Source: CAZJPS01 sp964548055 (GTDB lineage: Bacteria > Patescibacteriota > Gracilibacteria > Peribacterales > Peribacteraceae). Taken from it: a stretch of DNA of 36,065 nt. The stretch covers positions 1-36,065 of the forward strand of contig CAZJPS010000004.1 of NCBI GenBank assembly GCA_964548055.1, in the 5' to 3' direction. Below are positions 23,477 to 30,982 of this stretch, one piece after another. The notes below the pieces were generated by a model. It was not told where the DNA came from. It did no database searches and saw nothing but the letters and a program-made list of their open reading frames with translations. Both the position numbers and the translations under genes were made by a program. How positions within the stretch are numbered: the stretch's first letter is position 1; each line of letters opens with the position of its first letter.

Positions 23477-25016
23477 AACGCGCCATGGTTTTGCGAAATA
23501 AAATACGATACGGCAACGGCTGCTGCATATTCTCCGCGCAAGGCCACGGTGTTTCTGTAAATTCCTGTGCTAGATACTTCCACGTATCATCATTCATTGC
23601 AACTGCTTCTTCGCGTGTCTTCATCACCATGATAGGAGATGTTTGTAATGCAATGACAAAAGCATCCATATATTTTGGAAGTGCGCCAATAAATCGACCG
23701 TACTGAGTGAATATTGGTCCGTACGGAAGATGTTTCGTAAAACCATACAATCCTTCGGGCCGATCGATGAGAAGAAAGTATCTCTGCACTACACATTCGT
23801 CCATCACTGTATCTAACATAGATGCTGCATGTTGACGGGGAAAAGCCCAACGCTGCCATTCTTTATACAAGCCCGAAAAATCACTCTGTGCAAATAGAAG
23901 TACAAGGGAACACAGACTCATCACGACGCCTACAAATAATGTATGCACGAATGTCCATGCATTGTTTTGCTGCACGTATACAAAAAAACATGCTACAAAC
24001 AGAGGAAGTGCAAACACAAAATGATGTGAATAAAAATCACCAGTCAGGCCGACCGCGCACGTGTGCAACCACGTTGCAAAAAGCCACCGCAGAAATATAT
24101 GTATGTTATGTTTGGCTCCTACTGTCCGCTGTATGCAGCTCATGAACGCAGCCGCCCACACAAGCACAATAACGAATGGTAAAAAAATGGAAAATGACCA
24201 CAAATTTTTCCATATACGAATAACATCGATGGTTCGTAACCACCACGGTTCGCCCACTGTTCCCCAAGGATGAAATATATGAAAACCCAGCATATGGGAA
24301 AGATGAACCGTCATGTATGGCCATAACTGGTTAAGAAAGAGCAGCAACAAAAAACCAGCAGCCACTGCAAAAATAAAGGGGCGCCAGAGAGTTTTAAAAG
24401 CAAGCTTTGCACCAAGTACAAGCACAGCACTGCCAACCATAGAAAGTAAAAATGGCTCTTTCATGCCCACTGTTACTAGAAATAATAGAGAGAGAACGAG
24501 TATGCTCCACGTTGGCACCCGGGTACGGATGAAAACGCACAACCCCACAAAAATCGCCACAAAAAATGCACCAAAAGATTCAGGAAGTAGCTGGCCCGAT
24601 TTATCTGCCATATAGAGAGCTAATACGCATCCGTAGATCGCACTCACCAATAGAAAAGGGATTGCTTCTCTCTTCCATCCCTTTATATAAATCACAGGAA
24701 CGACAAGCGTGAATGGAAACAAAAAAATCACACTTGCCTGAAGCCAGGAAAGCAATGCAGGACCATCGAAAAGTTTTATAGATAGTGCCGCTAATAAAAA
24801 AACCCCTGGGGCCTTATTTTCAAATAAATCCTTGTAGGGAATAAGGCCATGTAAGAGGCCCCTCGCCACGGTAAGATAAATAGCTGCATCGCTATGAAAA
24901 CTTCCCATTGCTTCAAACAGTGACCGCGCACTCACCTTCCATACACCAATAACCAAAATCCCAACAAGCAGAGCACGCGGAATAAAACGAAGGAGACTGC
25001 TATAGCGAAAGAGCAT
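23475..25016 (-). CDS. GT-C-like polytopic membrane protein (GT39/ArnT-type), copy 2
   Basis: The 513-aa paralogue of the neighbouring gene shows the same loop: MGSFHSDAAIYLTVARGLLH then YKDLFENKAPGVFLL. It has about ten helices and a soluble C-terminal tail. The first loop keeps the S-D pair; the second motif reads KAPG rather than KPPG. The start at 25016 (MLFRYSSLL) is chosen because TATAGT ends exactly 7 nt upstream; a TTG two codons earlier is less likely. The tail-to-tail arrangement of the two paralogues suggests an old inverted duplication or paired recruitment for one glycosylation system. Confidence 0.72.
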   Translation of the reverse strand: MLFRYSSLLRFIPRALLVGILVIGVWKVSARSLFEAMGSFHSDAAIYLTVARGLLHGLIPYKDLFENKAPGVFLLAALSIKLFDGPALLSWLQASVIFLFPFTLVVPVIYIKGWKREAIPFLLVSAIYGCVLALYMADKSGQLLPESFGAFFVAIFVGLCVFIRTRVPTWSILVLSLLFLVTVGMKEPFLLSMVGSAVLVLGAKLAFKTLWRPFIFAVAAGFLLLLFLNQLWPYMTVHLSHMLGFHIFHPWGTVGEPWWLRTIDVIRIWKNLWSFSIFLPFVIVLVWAAAFMSCIQRTVGAKHNIHIFLRWLFATWLHTCAVGLTGDFYSHHFVFALPLFVACFFVYVQQNNAWTFVHTLFVGVVMSLCSLVLLFAQSDFSGLYKEWQRWAFPRQHAASMLDTVMDECVVQRYFLLIDRPEGLYGFTKHLPYGPIFTQYGRFIGALPKYMDAFVIALQTSPIMVMKTREEAVAMNDDTWKYLAQEFTETPWPCAENMQQPLPYRILFRKTMAR

Positions 25017-25023
25017 CTGCAAA

Positions 25024-25029
25024 ACTATA
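25024..25029 (-). promoter_or_regulatory. -10 box of GT-C copy 2 (leaderless type)
   Basis: TATAGT on the minus strand ends 7 nt before the ATG at 25016, which supports this start over the upstream TTG. Confidence 0.5.
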
Positions 25030-25101
25030 AACCCGACTTTAAAAGTGCAACAGAGGATTTTTTAATCCGATGAGGACAGAACGTGACAAGTAACGATGCA
25101 C

Positions 25102-25890
25102 TCAGGCGGAAACCTTACAACACTTCTCGCACTTCCCCTGCACGCAAGGATCTCCGCACTCGTAACACAGTTGATACACACTCGATGGTTGCAATTTTTG
25201 ATCCACCGCCACACGCTTATCAAACACAAAACATTCTCCTTCAAAATCTTCATGCGGAAATTTTTCTAGATACGCCAAAATTCCACCTTCCAATTGATAC
25301 ACATCCTTAAAACCCTCCGCCTCCATAGCAAGAAGTGCCTTTTCGCAGCGTATTCCACCCGTGCAGTACATCAGTACTTTTTTATCTTTTGGGAGTGACG
25401 TTTTTTGCACAAATTCTGGAAACTCGCGGAAGTGACGGATGCCTGGATCCACGGCCCCTTTAAATTTTCCGATTTCAATTTCATAGTGATTACGTGTATC
25501 AAGAACAACAACATCGTCTCTCTTTATCATTTCTTTCCACTCCTCCGGCGTGAGATGACGATGGGGACCATGGGGATGAATATCATCTTTGCGAATTGTT
25601 ACAATTTCTTTTTTCAATTTTACAGACCAGCGGCGGAACACAAGTGTGTCTGCCCCACTATCTTTAAACACGATATTTTTCTCTAGTTTTCTGAGCCGCT
25701 CTTTCCATTCTGCAATTGCACTTGGAGTGCCACATACAGTCGAGTTAATTCCTTCCCTAGCTATAAGAACAAGACCTCGCATCCCTCGATCCTTACCAAA
25801 CTGCAAAAGTTCCTCATGCAATGCCTGTAGTTCCTGCTCGGAAAGAGGAAAAAAAGCGTAGGAAGCGGTGATAGTGATGGGATATTCCAC
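25102..25890 (-). CDS. trhO: Oxygen-dependent tRNA uridine(34) hydroxylase, rhodanese family
   Basis: TrhO (YceA/UPF0176) hydroxylates U34 of certain tRNAs to 5-hydroxyuridine, using O2. The 262-aa protein has the N-terminal ferredoxin-like domain (ITASYAFFPLSEQELQALH), the GINSTVCG segment, a rhodanese domain with VVLDTRNHYEIEIGKFKGA and the active loop MYCTGGIRCEKA, and a C-terminal cysteine cluster CYECGDPCVQGKCEKC probably binding Zn. The initiation codon is GTG at 25890, supported by a TATAGT box 8 nt upstream. Presence of an O2-dependent tRNA modification enzyme implies at least occasional exposure to oxygen. Confidence 0.93.
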   Translation of the reverse strand: MEYPITITASYAFFPLSEQELQALHEELLQFGKDRGMRGLVLIAREGINSTVCGTPSAIAEWKERLRKLEKNIVFKDSGADTLVFRRWSVKLKKEIVTIRKDDIHPHGPHRHLTPEEWKEMIKRDDVVVLDTRNHYEIEIGKFKGAVDPGIRHFREFPEFVQKTSLPKDKKVLMYCTGGIRCEKALLAMEAEGFKDVYQLEGGILAYLEKFPHEDFEGECFVFDKRVAVDQKLQPSSVYQLCYECGDPCVQGKCEKCCKVSA

Positions 25891-25898
25891 GGGAAGAG

Positions 25899-25904
25899 AC
25901 TATA
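25899..25904 (-). promoter_or_regulatory. -10 box of trhO
   Basis: TATAGT on the minus strand ends 8 nt before the GTG start, giving a transcript with essentially no leader. Confidence 0.45.
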
Positions 25905-25939
25905 GACGATTCAGAGCATTTGATCCAGAGATATAGCTG

Positions 25940-26572
25940 CTATTCCGCTACCCTCCGCGGCTTAGGCCACTCCACCATCGCCCCTATTTTCGTCTCTAAA
26001 GGATCTGCAGGACGTAAGCGTGCGATTTGAGATTTTGTGAGAATAGGAAAATGACGGACTTCATCGATGTAGTGCGGAATGCTCCACAAATCTTCTTCGG
26101 CAGTCATCCAGTGATCCCGATCAAAACGGGAGAGATCGACAGGATTGGAATACGACCGGAGGCTCTTTTTCCCATCATCCGAAAAATATTCATGAAAGTA
26201 GGACATGGCAAGTTCGCGGATTGTTTTGTACACAGGCTCTCGATACCGAAGCACGCCGTGATTCGTTTTACTGATCGCCCCCCAAAAGTTATCAATCTGA
26301 AAAACTGCGACCACATGATCGAAATCTTTTCCATTCGCTTTTAAATCCATCACAAGAGGTTTCCATCCTGCAAGGCGCAATGCGGTAGCTGCAAGCATCG
26401 CTCCTTCCATGCAGTGAGCATGACGTTCTTGTAATACTTTGCGTGGAGATAAATTTGTTTCTCCGTTCTCCTCAAAATTCATCCGCAGCGTATCCAAAAA
26501 ATCCTGAATCTTGCGAGGCGTATTGAGTGATCGCAGAATACGAAGTTCTTCTTTTGTAAAACCAAAGTGCAT
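25940..26572 (-). CDS. Transglutaminase-like cysteine protease-fold protein
   Basis: The 210-aa soluble protein shows the transglutaminase-like core: Cys54 in ERHAHCMEGAMLAATALRLAG, followed about 30 residues later by His86 in DFDHVVAVFQ and a polar residue in FWGAISKTNHG. The rest (YREPVYKTIRELAMSYFHEYF, ...WSIPHYIDEVRHFPILT) is not a recognised domain. Members of the fold act as peptidases, amidases or crosslinkers; the activity here is unknown. There is no signal peptide, so a cytoplasmic role is likely. Its upstream region is a heptamer-like palindromic repeat (26601-26712). Confidence 0.65.
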   Translation of the reverse strand: MHFGFTKEELRILRSLNTPRKIQDFLDTLRMNFEENGETNLSPRKVLQERHAHCMEGAMLAATALRLAGWKPLVMDLKANGKDFDHVVAVFQIDNFWGAISKTNHGVLRYREPVYKTIRELAMSYFHEYFSDDGKKSLRSYSNPVDLSRFDRDHWMTAEEDLWSIPHYIDEVRHFPILTKSQIARLRPADPLETKIGAMVEWPKPRRVAE

Positions 26573-26600
26573 GGGAAGAAGTATAGCTCGACGAAGAAAA

Positions 26601-26712
26601 AAAGGATTGAAGAGAGGGAAGAGATTGAAGGGATATCGATCACAGAGGAGTTTCGAGTATTACCTCCGTATCCCTTCAATCCTTTTGTTCCCTTTATTCT
26701 CTCCAATCCTTT
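26601..26712. repeat. Purine/pyrimidine palindromic repeat between minus-strand genes
   Basis: The purine-rich left arm (26601-26634, starting AAAGGATTGAAGAGA) is complementary to two offset parts of the right arm (26670-26712): AAAGGATTGGAGAGA from its outer end and GATTGAAGGGATA from its inner end, both read on the minus strand. A rough 7-bp period is visible. It occupies most of the gap between the DoxX-like gene and the transglutaminase-like gene and belongs with the other palindromic repeats of the window. Confidence 0.7.
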
Positions 26713-26715
26713 AAA

Positions 26716-27111
26716 TTACAGTGTGACAGGCTTCTTTAAAAGACGACTGAGAAGCTCTGGATTACGGAAGTATGCACTGATCGTAAGAAGAAGGAGTGAA
26801 ATATAAATGGGCAATGCTTCCATATTGCTAAAGCCATGCGTGAGGTTGGTAGCAAGTGCACCAGCCATATAGCCGACCATCAACACAAATCCGACTGTGG
26901 ATGTGCGAGGAATAAGGAAAAGCACAGTGATAACAAATTCCAGCACGCCTAACGGACGCTCAAGGCCTGCAGTACCAAGGCGCTCCATAAACACAGCCGA
27001 TTGTGAGCCTGGTTCCACTGGAACAAATTTCATCACCGCGGCAAAAATATTAAACAAGGCAACAAGCCCTGCACAGATCCAGCCAATCACTGAACCAACG
27101 CGTGTATTCAT
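26716..27111 (-). CDS. DoxX-like small integral membrane protein
   Basis: The 131-aa protein has four membrane helices and the DoxX-like pattern GWICAGLVALFNIFAAVMKF, then LERPLGVLEFVITVLFLIPR, VGYMAGALATNLTH and a C-terminal FRNPELLSRLLKK. The start at 27111 (MNTRVGSVIG) is chosen; the open frame extends 30 codons upstream, but that part is non-hydrophobic, Cys-rich and not family-like. The function of this branch is unknown; DoxX relatives have been linked to redox homeostasis. It is divergent from tspO. Confidence 0.75.
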   Translation of the reverse strand: MNTRVGSVIGWICAGLVALFNIFAAVMKFVPVEPGSQSAVFMERLGTAGLERPLGVLEFVITVLFLIPRTSTVGFVLMVGYMAGALATNLTHGFSNMEALPIYISLLLLTISAYFRNPELLSRLLKKPVTL

Positions 27112-27267
27112 ACAAAAGAGGGGAAAAGAGTTGGCACAGTATACAGTGGTAGGTACACAGTACGAAGCCATTTCAGAGCTACCCACTGGGCATGTAATCA
27201 TTGAACATGTTCGAATGCACTTTCATGCTCAACGCCAGACTCACTACTCCAAGCAATAACACTGGTA

Positions 27268-27273
27268 TATACT
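27268..27273 (+). promoter_or_regulatory. -10 box of tspO operon (leaderless type)
   Basis: TATACT ends exactly 7 nt before the ATG of the TspO gene at 27281. This promoter probably drives the four-gene run to 29363. Confidence 0.5.
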
Positions 27274-27280
27274 TATCTCC

Positions 27281-27682
27281 ATGCAAACCTACGCATGGTA
27301 CCAACAGCTCATCAAGCCTTTCTGGGCTCCGCCCGCTACTGTATTTGGCCCCGTGTGGACTGTTCTTTATATCGGCATCTTCATTTCATATGGAACCGTC
27401 TTCATGCTAGCTGCCCAAAAGAAAGTTCCTTGGATTGTCACACTCCCATTTATACTAAATATTATTGCAAATTTGGCCTTTACCCCCCTTCAGTTTGGGC
27501 TACGGAGCAACCTACTTGCTAGTTTCGATATACTCCTTGTTCTCATCACTCTCATCTGGGCTATTGTGGCAATCTATCCACATGCATACTGGATAAGCTA
27601 CGCGCAAATTCCGTATCTGCTCTGGGTAAGTTTTGCAACGTGCTTGCAGCTCACAATCACGTACCTTAATTATGGGAAGTAA
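27281..27682 (+). CDS. tspO: TspO/MBR family protein
   Basis: The 133-aa five-helix membrane protein has family signatures WYQQLIKPFWAPPATVFGPVW near the N-terminus and WISYAQIPYLLWVSFATCLQ at the C-terminus. TspO proteins bind porphyrins and are tied to oxidative and photo-oxidative stress responses in bacteria. It is a little shorter than the usual 150-160 aa but complete. Its stop overlaps the start of the next gene by 11 nt, and it heads a tightly packed run with an unknown gene, DUF2177 and DUF1295. In other bacteria DUF2177 and DUF1295 genes are found in light-responsive clusters, which fits a photo-oxidative role (inference). Confidence 0.9.
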   Translation: MQTYAWYQQLIKPFWAPPATVFGPVWTVLYIGIFISYGTVFMLAAQKKVPWIVTLPFILNIIANLAFTPLQFGLRSNLLASFDILLVLITLIWAIVAIYPHAYWISYAQIPYLLWVSFATCLQLTITYLNYGK

Positions 27683-28193
27683 AAAAAGCAGAGAGACAAC
27701 CATTCATGTGAATGATCTCATGCAAAAAGCAACGTATGTGCTTACAGAGCCTACCGGGAAAAATTTTGACGAACGATTTCACCCCGAACTCACACCAAAA
27801 GAAATGCTGGAACTTGGAGTGTTTGGGGGAAAGTATATGACCGACTGTACAAAAGAATTCCCGTCAGATTGGTATACGAAGGCAAAACTTTGTCATGAAC
27901 GCCACGATCCTACGCTAAATTTTTTTGGCGTGAATGCAAGCCAGCCGCTTTCGGTATGGAAAAAGAAAGGATGGATTCATCCTGCAGATCCCCGCGGTTG
28001 GTTTCAGTGGTATTGCCGCTATTACTTAGGGCGTCGCATGCCAGAAGAAGATGATCGGCAAATTAAAAGATGGCTTGCGATGAAAAGGCACATCACACAA
28101 GTAAAAAATAATTGCACTCGTGGCGACCTTTCGTGCAGACGCAGGCAACGCCAAGCGCTGCTGCATTGGGCATACGATAGCCGGATGATGTAG
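27672..28193 (+). CDS. Conserved-looking unknown 173-aa protein in TspO operon
   Basis: No named family is recognised. The soluble protein is rich in Trp, Tyr and basic residues (GVFGGKYMTDCTKEFPSDWY, LSVWKKKGWIHPADPRGWF, QWYCRYYLGRRMPEEDD), with six cysteines and a C-terminal CTRGDLSCRRRQRQALLHWA. The sequence has the look of a compact, strongly constrained enzyme or nucleic-acid-binding protein. The ATG at 27672 overlaps the tspO stop (translational coupling). It is followed 10 nt later by DUF2177. Confidence 0.75.
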   Translation: MGSKKSRETTIHVNDLMQKATYVLTEPTGKNFDERFHPELTPKEMLELGVFGGKYMTDCTKEFPSDWYTKAKLCHERHDPTLNFFGVNASQPLSVWKKKGWIHPADPRGWFQWYCRYYLGRRMPEEDDRQIKRWLAMKRHITQVKNNCTRGDLSCRRRQRQALLHWAYDSRMM

Positions 28194-28203
28194 TATCTAC
28201 ACT

Positions 28204-28599
28204 ATGTTTACCCAGCTCTACATCATCGCTGTCCCAATCTTCTTTGTTATCGATATGGTGTGGCTAGGATTGATTGCCAAGAATTTTTACAAACAACAGA
28301 TTGGCCACCTTTTGAAATCTGATGTTCAATGGATTCCTGCAATCCTCTTTTATCTACTCTTTGTAGCGGGGCTTGTAGTATTTGTTATTGCACCTGCGGT
28401 GGAGAAAAAATCTTGGTCTGAGGCTCTGCTTCGCGGAGCGTTCTTTGGGTTGGTTACGTACGCAACCTACGATCTTACCAATCTTGCTCTTGCAAAAGAT
28501 TGGCCGCTGCTTGTAACTGTTGTAGATCTTTTGTGGGGCACCGCACTAGGTGCAACAGTTGCCACACTCACGTATTTCATTGCACAAAAAATATCATGA
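28204..28599 (+). CDS. DUF2177 family membrane protein
   Basis: The 131-aa protein has four predicted helices and matches the DUF2177 pattern: FFVIDMVWLGLIAKNFYKQQ, then GAFFGLVTYATYDLTNLALA and VVDLLWGTALGATVATLTY. The function is unknown. Its TGA stop shares four bases (ATGA) with the start of the DUF1295 gene, so the two are translationally coupled. Confidence 0.88.
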   Translation: MFTQLYIIAVPIFFVIDMVWLGLIAKNFYKQQIGHLLKSDVQWIPAILFYLLFVAGLVVFVIAPAVEKKSWSEALLRGAFFGLVTYATYDLTNLALAKDWPLLVTVVDLLWGTALGATVATLTYFIAQKIS

Positions 28600-29363
28600 T
28601 ATCGCTGTATATCAGTGTTGCCTTGGCTCTTTTTTTGTACATGAGTATTTGGTTCCTGGTAGCGTGTGCCATACAGCGTAACGATGTTGCAGATAGCGCA
28701 TGGGGATTGGGATTCGTTCTTATGTCGTGGCTTGCTTTTGCGTACTCGGAACAGTCGGCACGATCCGTATTGGTAAATGTACTCGTAACACTGTGGGGCC
28801 TTCGTTTAACGTGGCACATTACAAAACGTAATTTTTATAAAGCCGAAGATTACCGCTATGCCGCATGGCGGCAACAGTGGACATACTTCTACATACGAAG
28901 CTACGCGCAAATTTTCCTACTACAAGGATTTTTCCTGTACGTCATTGTTTCACCCGTACTGTTCATTCATGCATCAAGCGCAAGTTCACTCCATTTATTT
29001 GATATCCTTGGCATCGTTGTGTGGGCGATAGGTTTCTTTTTTGAAGTAATGGGAGATCGGCAATTGAAACAGTTCCTGCAAAATCCTTCACATAAAGGGA
29101 AAATTATGGATCGTGGACTGTGGGCATATACGCGCCATCCCAATTATTTTGGAGAAGTGCTGCAGTGGTGGGGTATTTTCTTGTGTGCACTGGCGCTGCC
29201 ATTTGGATATGTCACCATCATCGGGCCGCTGCTCATTACCTATTTGATACTGTTCGTTTCAGGAATACCGATGTTAGAAAAAAAATACGAAGGAAGACCG
29301 GATTATGAGCAATATAAAAAACGCACGAGTATGTTTTTCCCTTTGCCAAGAAAAAATAAATAA
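28596..29363 (+). CDS. DUF1295 family membrane protein (steroid 5-alpha-reductase-like fold)
   Basis: The 255-aa polytopic protein has the C-terminal methyltransferase/reductase signature of the family: GLWAYTRHPNYFGEVLQWWG, then PMLEKKYEGRPDYEQYKKRT. Relatives include isoprenylcysteine methyltransferases and sterol reductases, which use membrane-buried lipid substrates. The start at 28596 is set by the ATGA overlap with DUF2177 and by the hydrophobic N-terminus MISLYISVALALFLYM; the upstream extension of the frame is a shadow of DUF2177. The likely role is lipid modification or reduction. Confidence 0.88.
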   Translation: MISLYISVALALFLYMSIWFLVACAIQRNDVADSAWGLGFVLMSWLAFAYSEQSARSVLVNVLVTLWGLRLTWHITKRNFYKAEDYRYAAWRQQWTYFYIRSYAQIFLLQGFFLYVIVSPVLFIHASSASSLHLFDILGIVVWAIGFFFEVMGDRQLKQFLQNPSHKGKIMDRGLWAYTRHPNYFGEVLQWWGIFLCALALPFGYVTIIGPLLITYLILFVSGIPMLEKKYEGRPDYEQYKKRTSMFFPLPRKNK

Positions 29364-29379
29364 TTTGTCTGTGCTTCTT

Positions 29380-29910
29380 TTATTGTGCCTCTACGAGCAC
29401 ACCATTAGCCGACACATCGGGCTCTGTGCACATGCTACGGTTAAAACAGCATGGCCTTCGCTCTCCCGATCTTAATTTTGAGCATGCTACTGCGATGCGC
29501 TTCTTACGCGTTTCTGCTTGTGCAGTGGAACGGATCCAGCGGATCCAATCCCAGTGCGCAGCGGGCGTAGCAATCTTCCATGCTGCATGCGCCTTTGCAT
29601 CAGCTGCAAGAGCTTTTTTTAAATCTGCAGGCACTGTAGGTTCAGGCCATTCTTTCATGGGTTCTATAGCTAAACTCGCCGTTCCTCCTGCATCCACTCC
29701 AGCACCTTTCAGCACATCTTTTTCAATTCTGAACCAATGGCTCCCCTTTCCATCTGGTTCCAGTGGAGCTTGAAAACTAAAACCATTCATAGTCCCCTCA
29801 ACCATCACCATCCCACGCGATGGAAGCTTGGCGCTTGCAGCCTTTGGCACTCTAACTATAGTCCACGAGCCGATGGCAAGCGGTGTTGTATCAAAGTGGA
29901 TTGCAGACAT
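29380..29910 (-). CDS. YdeI/OmpD-associated (DUF1905 plus OmdA) protein
   Basis: The 176-aa protein combines an N-terminal DUF1905 barrel (WTIVRVPKAASAKLPSRGMV, HWFRIEKDVLKGAG) with a YdeI/OmdA-type helical segment (PADLKKALAADAKAHAAWK, IRWIRSTAQAETRKKRI). The C-terminus carries the well-conserved GERRPCCFNRSMCTEP. It is widespread, but its biochemical role is unclear. A TATACT box lies 9 nt before the ATG. Its start region directly borders the tmRNA-associated cassette array (first repeat at 29966). Confidence 0.85.
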   Translation of the reverse strand: MSAIHFDTTPLAIGSWTIVRVPKAASAKLPSRGMVMVEGTMNGFSFQAPLEPDGKGSHWFRIEKDVLKGAGVDAGGTASLAIEPMKEWPEPTVPADLKKALAADAKAHAAWKIATPAAHWDWIRWIRSTAQAETRKKRIAVACSKLRSGERRPCCFNRSMCTEPDVSANGVLVEAQ

Positions 29911-29965
29911 ATTTACTTGAGTATAACAGTGTACTGCTTGGAAAAATCAGAAAGTCGCCTGATAG

Positions 29966-30014
29966 TGGAGATGCCGTCACTGACTACTACATTTATTGCC
30001 TTGAAATTTGATTC
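29966..30014 (+). repeat. tmRNA-3'-end-like junction repeat A
   Basis: TGGAGATGCCG (29966-29976) equals part of the complement of the tmRNA 3' end. It is followed by TCACTGACTACTACATTTATTGCC..., the left-end sequence shared with repeats B and C. Upstream, AATCAG at 29945-29950 may be the remains of the right-end motif seen next to tmRNA. Confidence 0.8.
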
Positions 30015-30018
30015 AGAT

Positions 30019-30882
30019 CTAAGATGTGATTCTTGGGAACAACTTCAATTCTTTATCAACATCTTGAATTTTTAGATACATTTTAAATTTATGACATTCT
30101 GATTTTTCATGCCATACAATTCCTGCGTCAGCTGCCCTTTTTCTTAAAAACTGCCGTAAAAACTCTTCTAGCTTATCCAACCAGTTGCAAAATTGGGTAA
30201 AGGTACCAACTACAAGATAATCAAAATCTGCATCAATTTTGACTCCTTCTTCATTGAACTGCCAGACATGGGGAGTCCCTCCTCCGTTCAAACTAAAAGA
30301 ATCGGTGTAATGGGTAAAACGATGTCGGAATCCTCTTGAGTGATCGAATCCTAATTTCCACCATGAGTTCTCTAAATCCAAATCGATAAATAAAGAATGC
30401 AATATTGGATAAATACCGTCTTCCAAAATTTTTGTTTTCAGTCTAGAAAAACGAACATCCTCTAATTTAGGAATTCCGAAAATGGATTTTAAATTTGGCT
30501 CCTTCTCTACTGCGTAAATAATCACACGTGCCAAATCATCTAATAACATACCCCAGTAAAAGAAAAGGGATTCAACCGATATCGCCGCTTGATACGAATA
30601 ATATTCACGATTATCCCGCTGAACCTTATCGGAAATTGACCTCATCGTTCCGTCCCAATTCTCACTATGTTTATTTATATTAATCTGCAATGAATGCAAA
30701 CTGTAGAATATCCTTTGCTCAACAGTTCGATTGAAATGCTGCGCAAATAATCCTAGAGCGCTTGGAAAAAAATTTGTGGTTGGATTAAAGGGAAAGCCGC
30801 CAACTGATTCACAAATTTCATTAATACCAAAATGGATTGTTGGAAATTCTAATGCGGTGTTCAACCCGTGTCTTTTTGGCAT
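30019..30882 (-). CDS. Cassette gene: HEPN-like unknown protein (R-x4-H)
   Basis: The 287-aa soluble, largely helical protein belongs to no named family I can identify. A helix pair (AISVESLFFYWGMLLDDLAR) precedes SRGFRHRFTHYTDSF, which contains an R-x4-H motif of the kind that marks HEPN-domain RNases. The C-terminus is basic (LRQFLRKRAADAGIVWHEKS). HEPN proteins often act in toxin-antitoxin or antiviral systems, cutting RNA; here that is a suggestion from motif and context only. The gene runs leftward inside the unit between junction repeats A and B and ends almost at repeat A. TAGAAT ends 6 nt before the ATG, so the mRNA is leaderless. Confidence 0.6.
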   Translation of the reverse strand: MPKRHGLNTALEFPTIHFGINEICESVGGFPFNPTTNFFPSALGLFAQHFNRTVEQRIFYSLHSLQININKHSENWDGTMRSISDKVQRDNREYYSYQAAISVESLFFYWGMLLDDLARVIIYAVEKEPNLKSIFGIPKLEDVRFSRLKTKILEDGIYPILHSLFIDLDLENSWWKLGFDHSRGFRHRFTHYTDSFSLNGGGTPHVWQFNEEGVKIDADFDYLVVGTFTQFCNWLDKLEEFLRQFLRKRAADAGIVWHEKSECHKFKMYLKIQDVDKELKLFPRITS

Positions 30883-30911
30883 AATTTTATTCTAGCTTAA
30901 AAACTATGATT

Positions 30912-30960
30912 GAGATGCCATAACTGATTACTACACTTATTGAATTGAAGCTTGAATTCC
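30912..30960 (+). repeat. tmRNA-3'-end-like junction repeat B
   Basis: GAGATGCC (30912-30919) is the weakest core copy. It is followed by ATAACTGATTAC (30920-30931), the exact complement of GTAATCAGTTAT at 33912-33923 beside tmRNA, then CTTATTGAATTGAAG, related to the A and C copies. The 40-50 nt after it contain the TAGAAT promoter of the next gene. Confidence 0.8.
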
Positions 30961-30969
30961 AGCAACTGC

Positions 30970-30975
30970 TAGAAT
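30970..30975 (+). promoter_or_regulatory. -10 box of HEPN-like cassette gene
   Basis: TAGAAT ends exactly 7 nt before the ATG at 30983. TTGAAG at 30945-30950, inside the repeated left end, is a possible -35 box with a 19-nt spacer, so the cassette end itself may supply part of the promoter. Confidence 0.45.
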
Positions 30976-30982
30976 CCATAGC

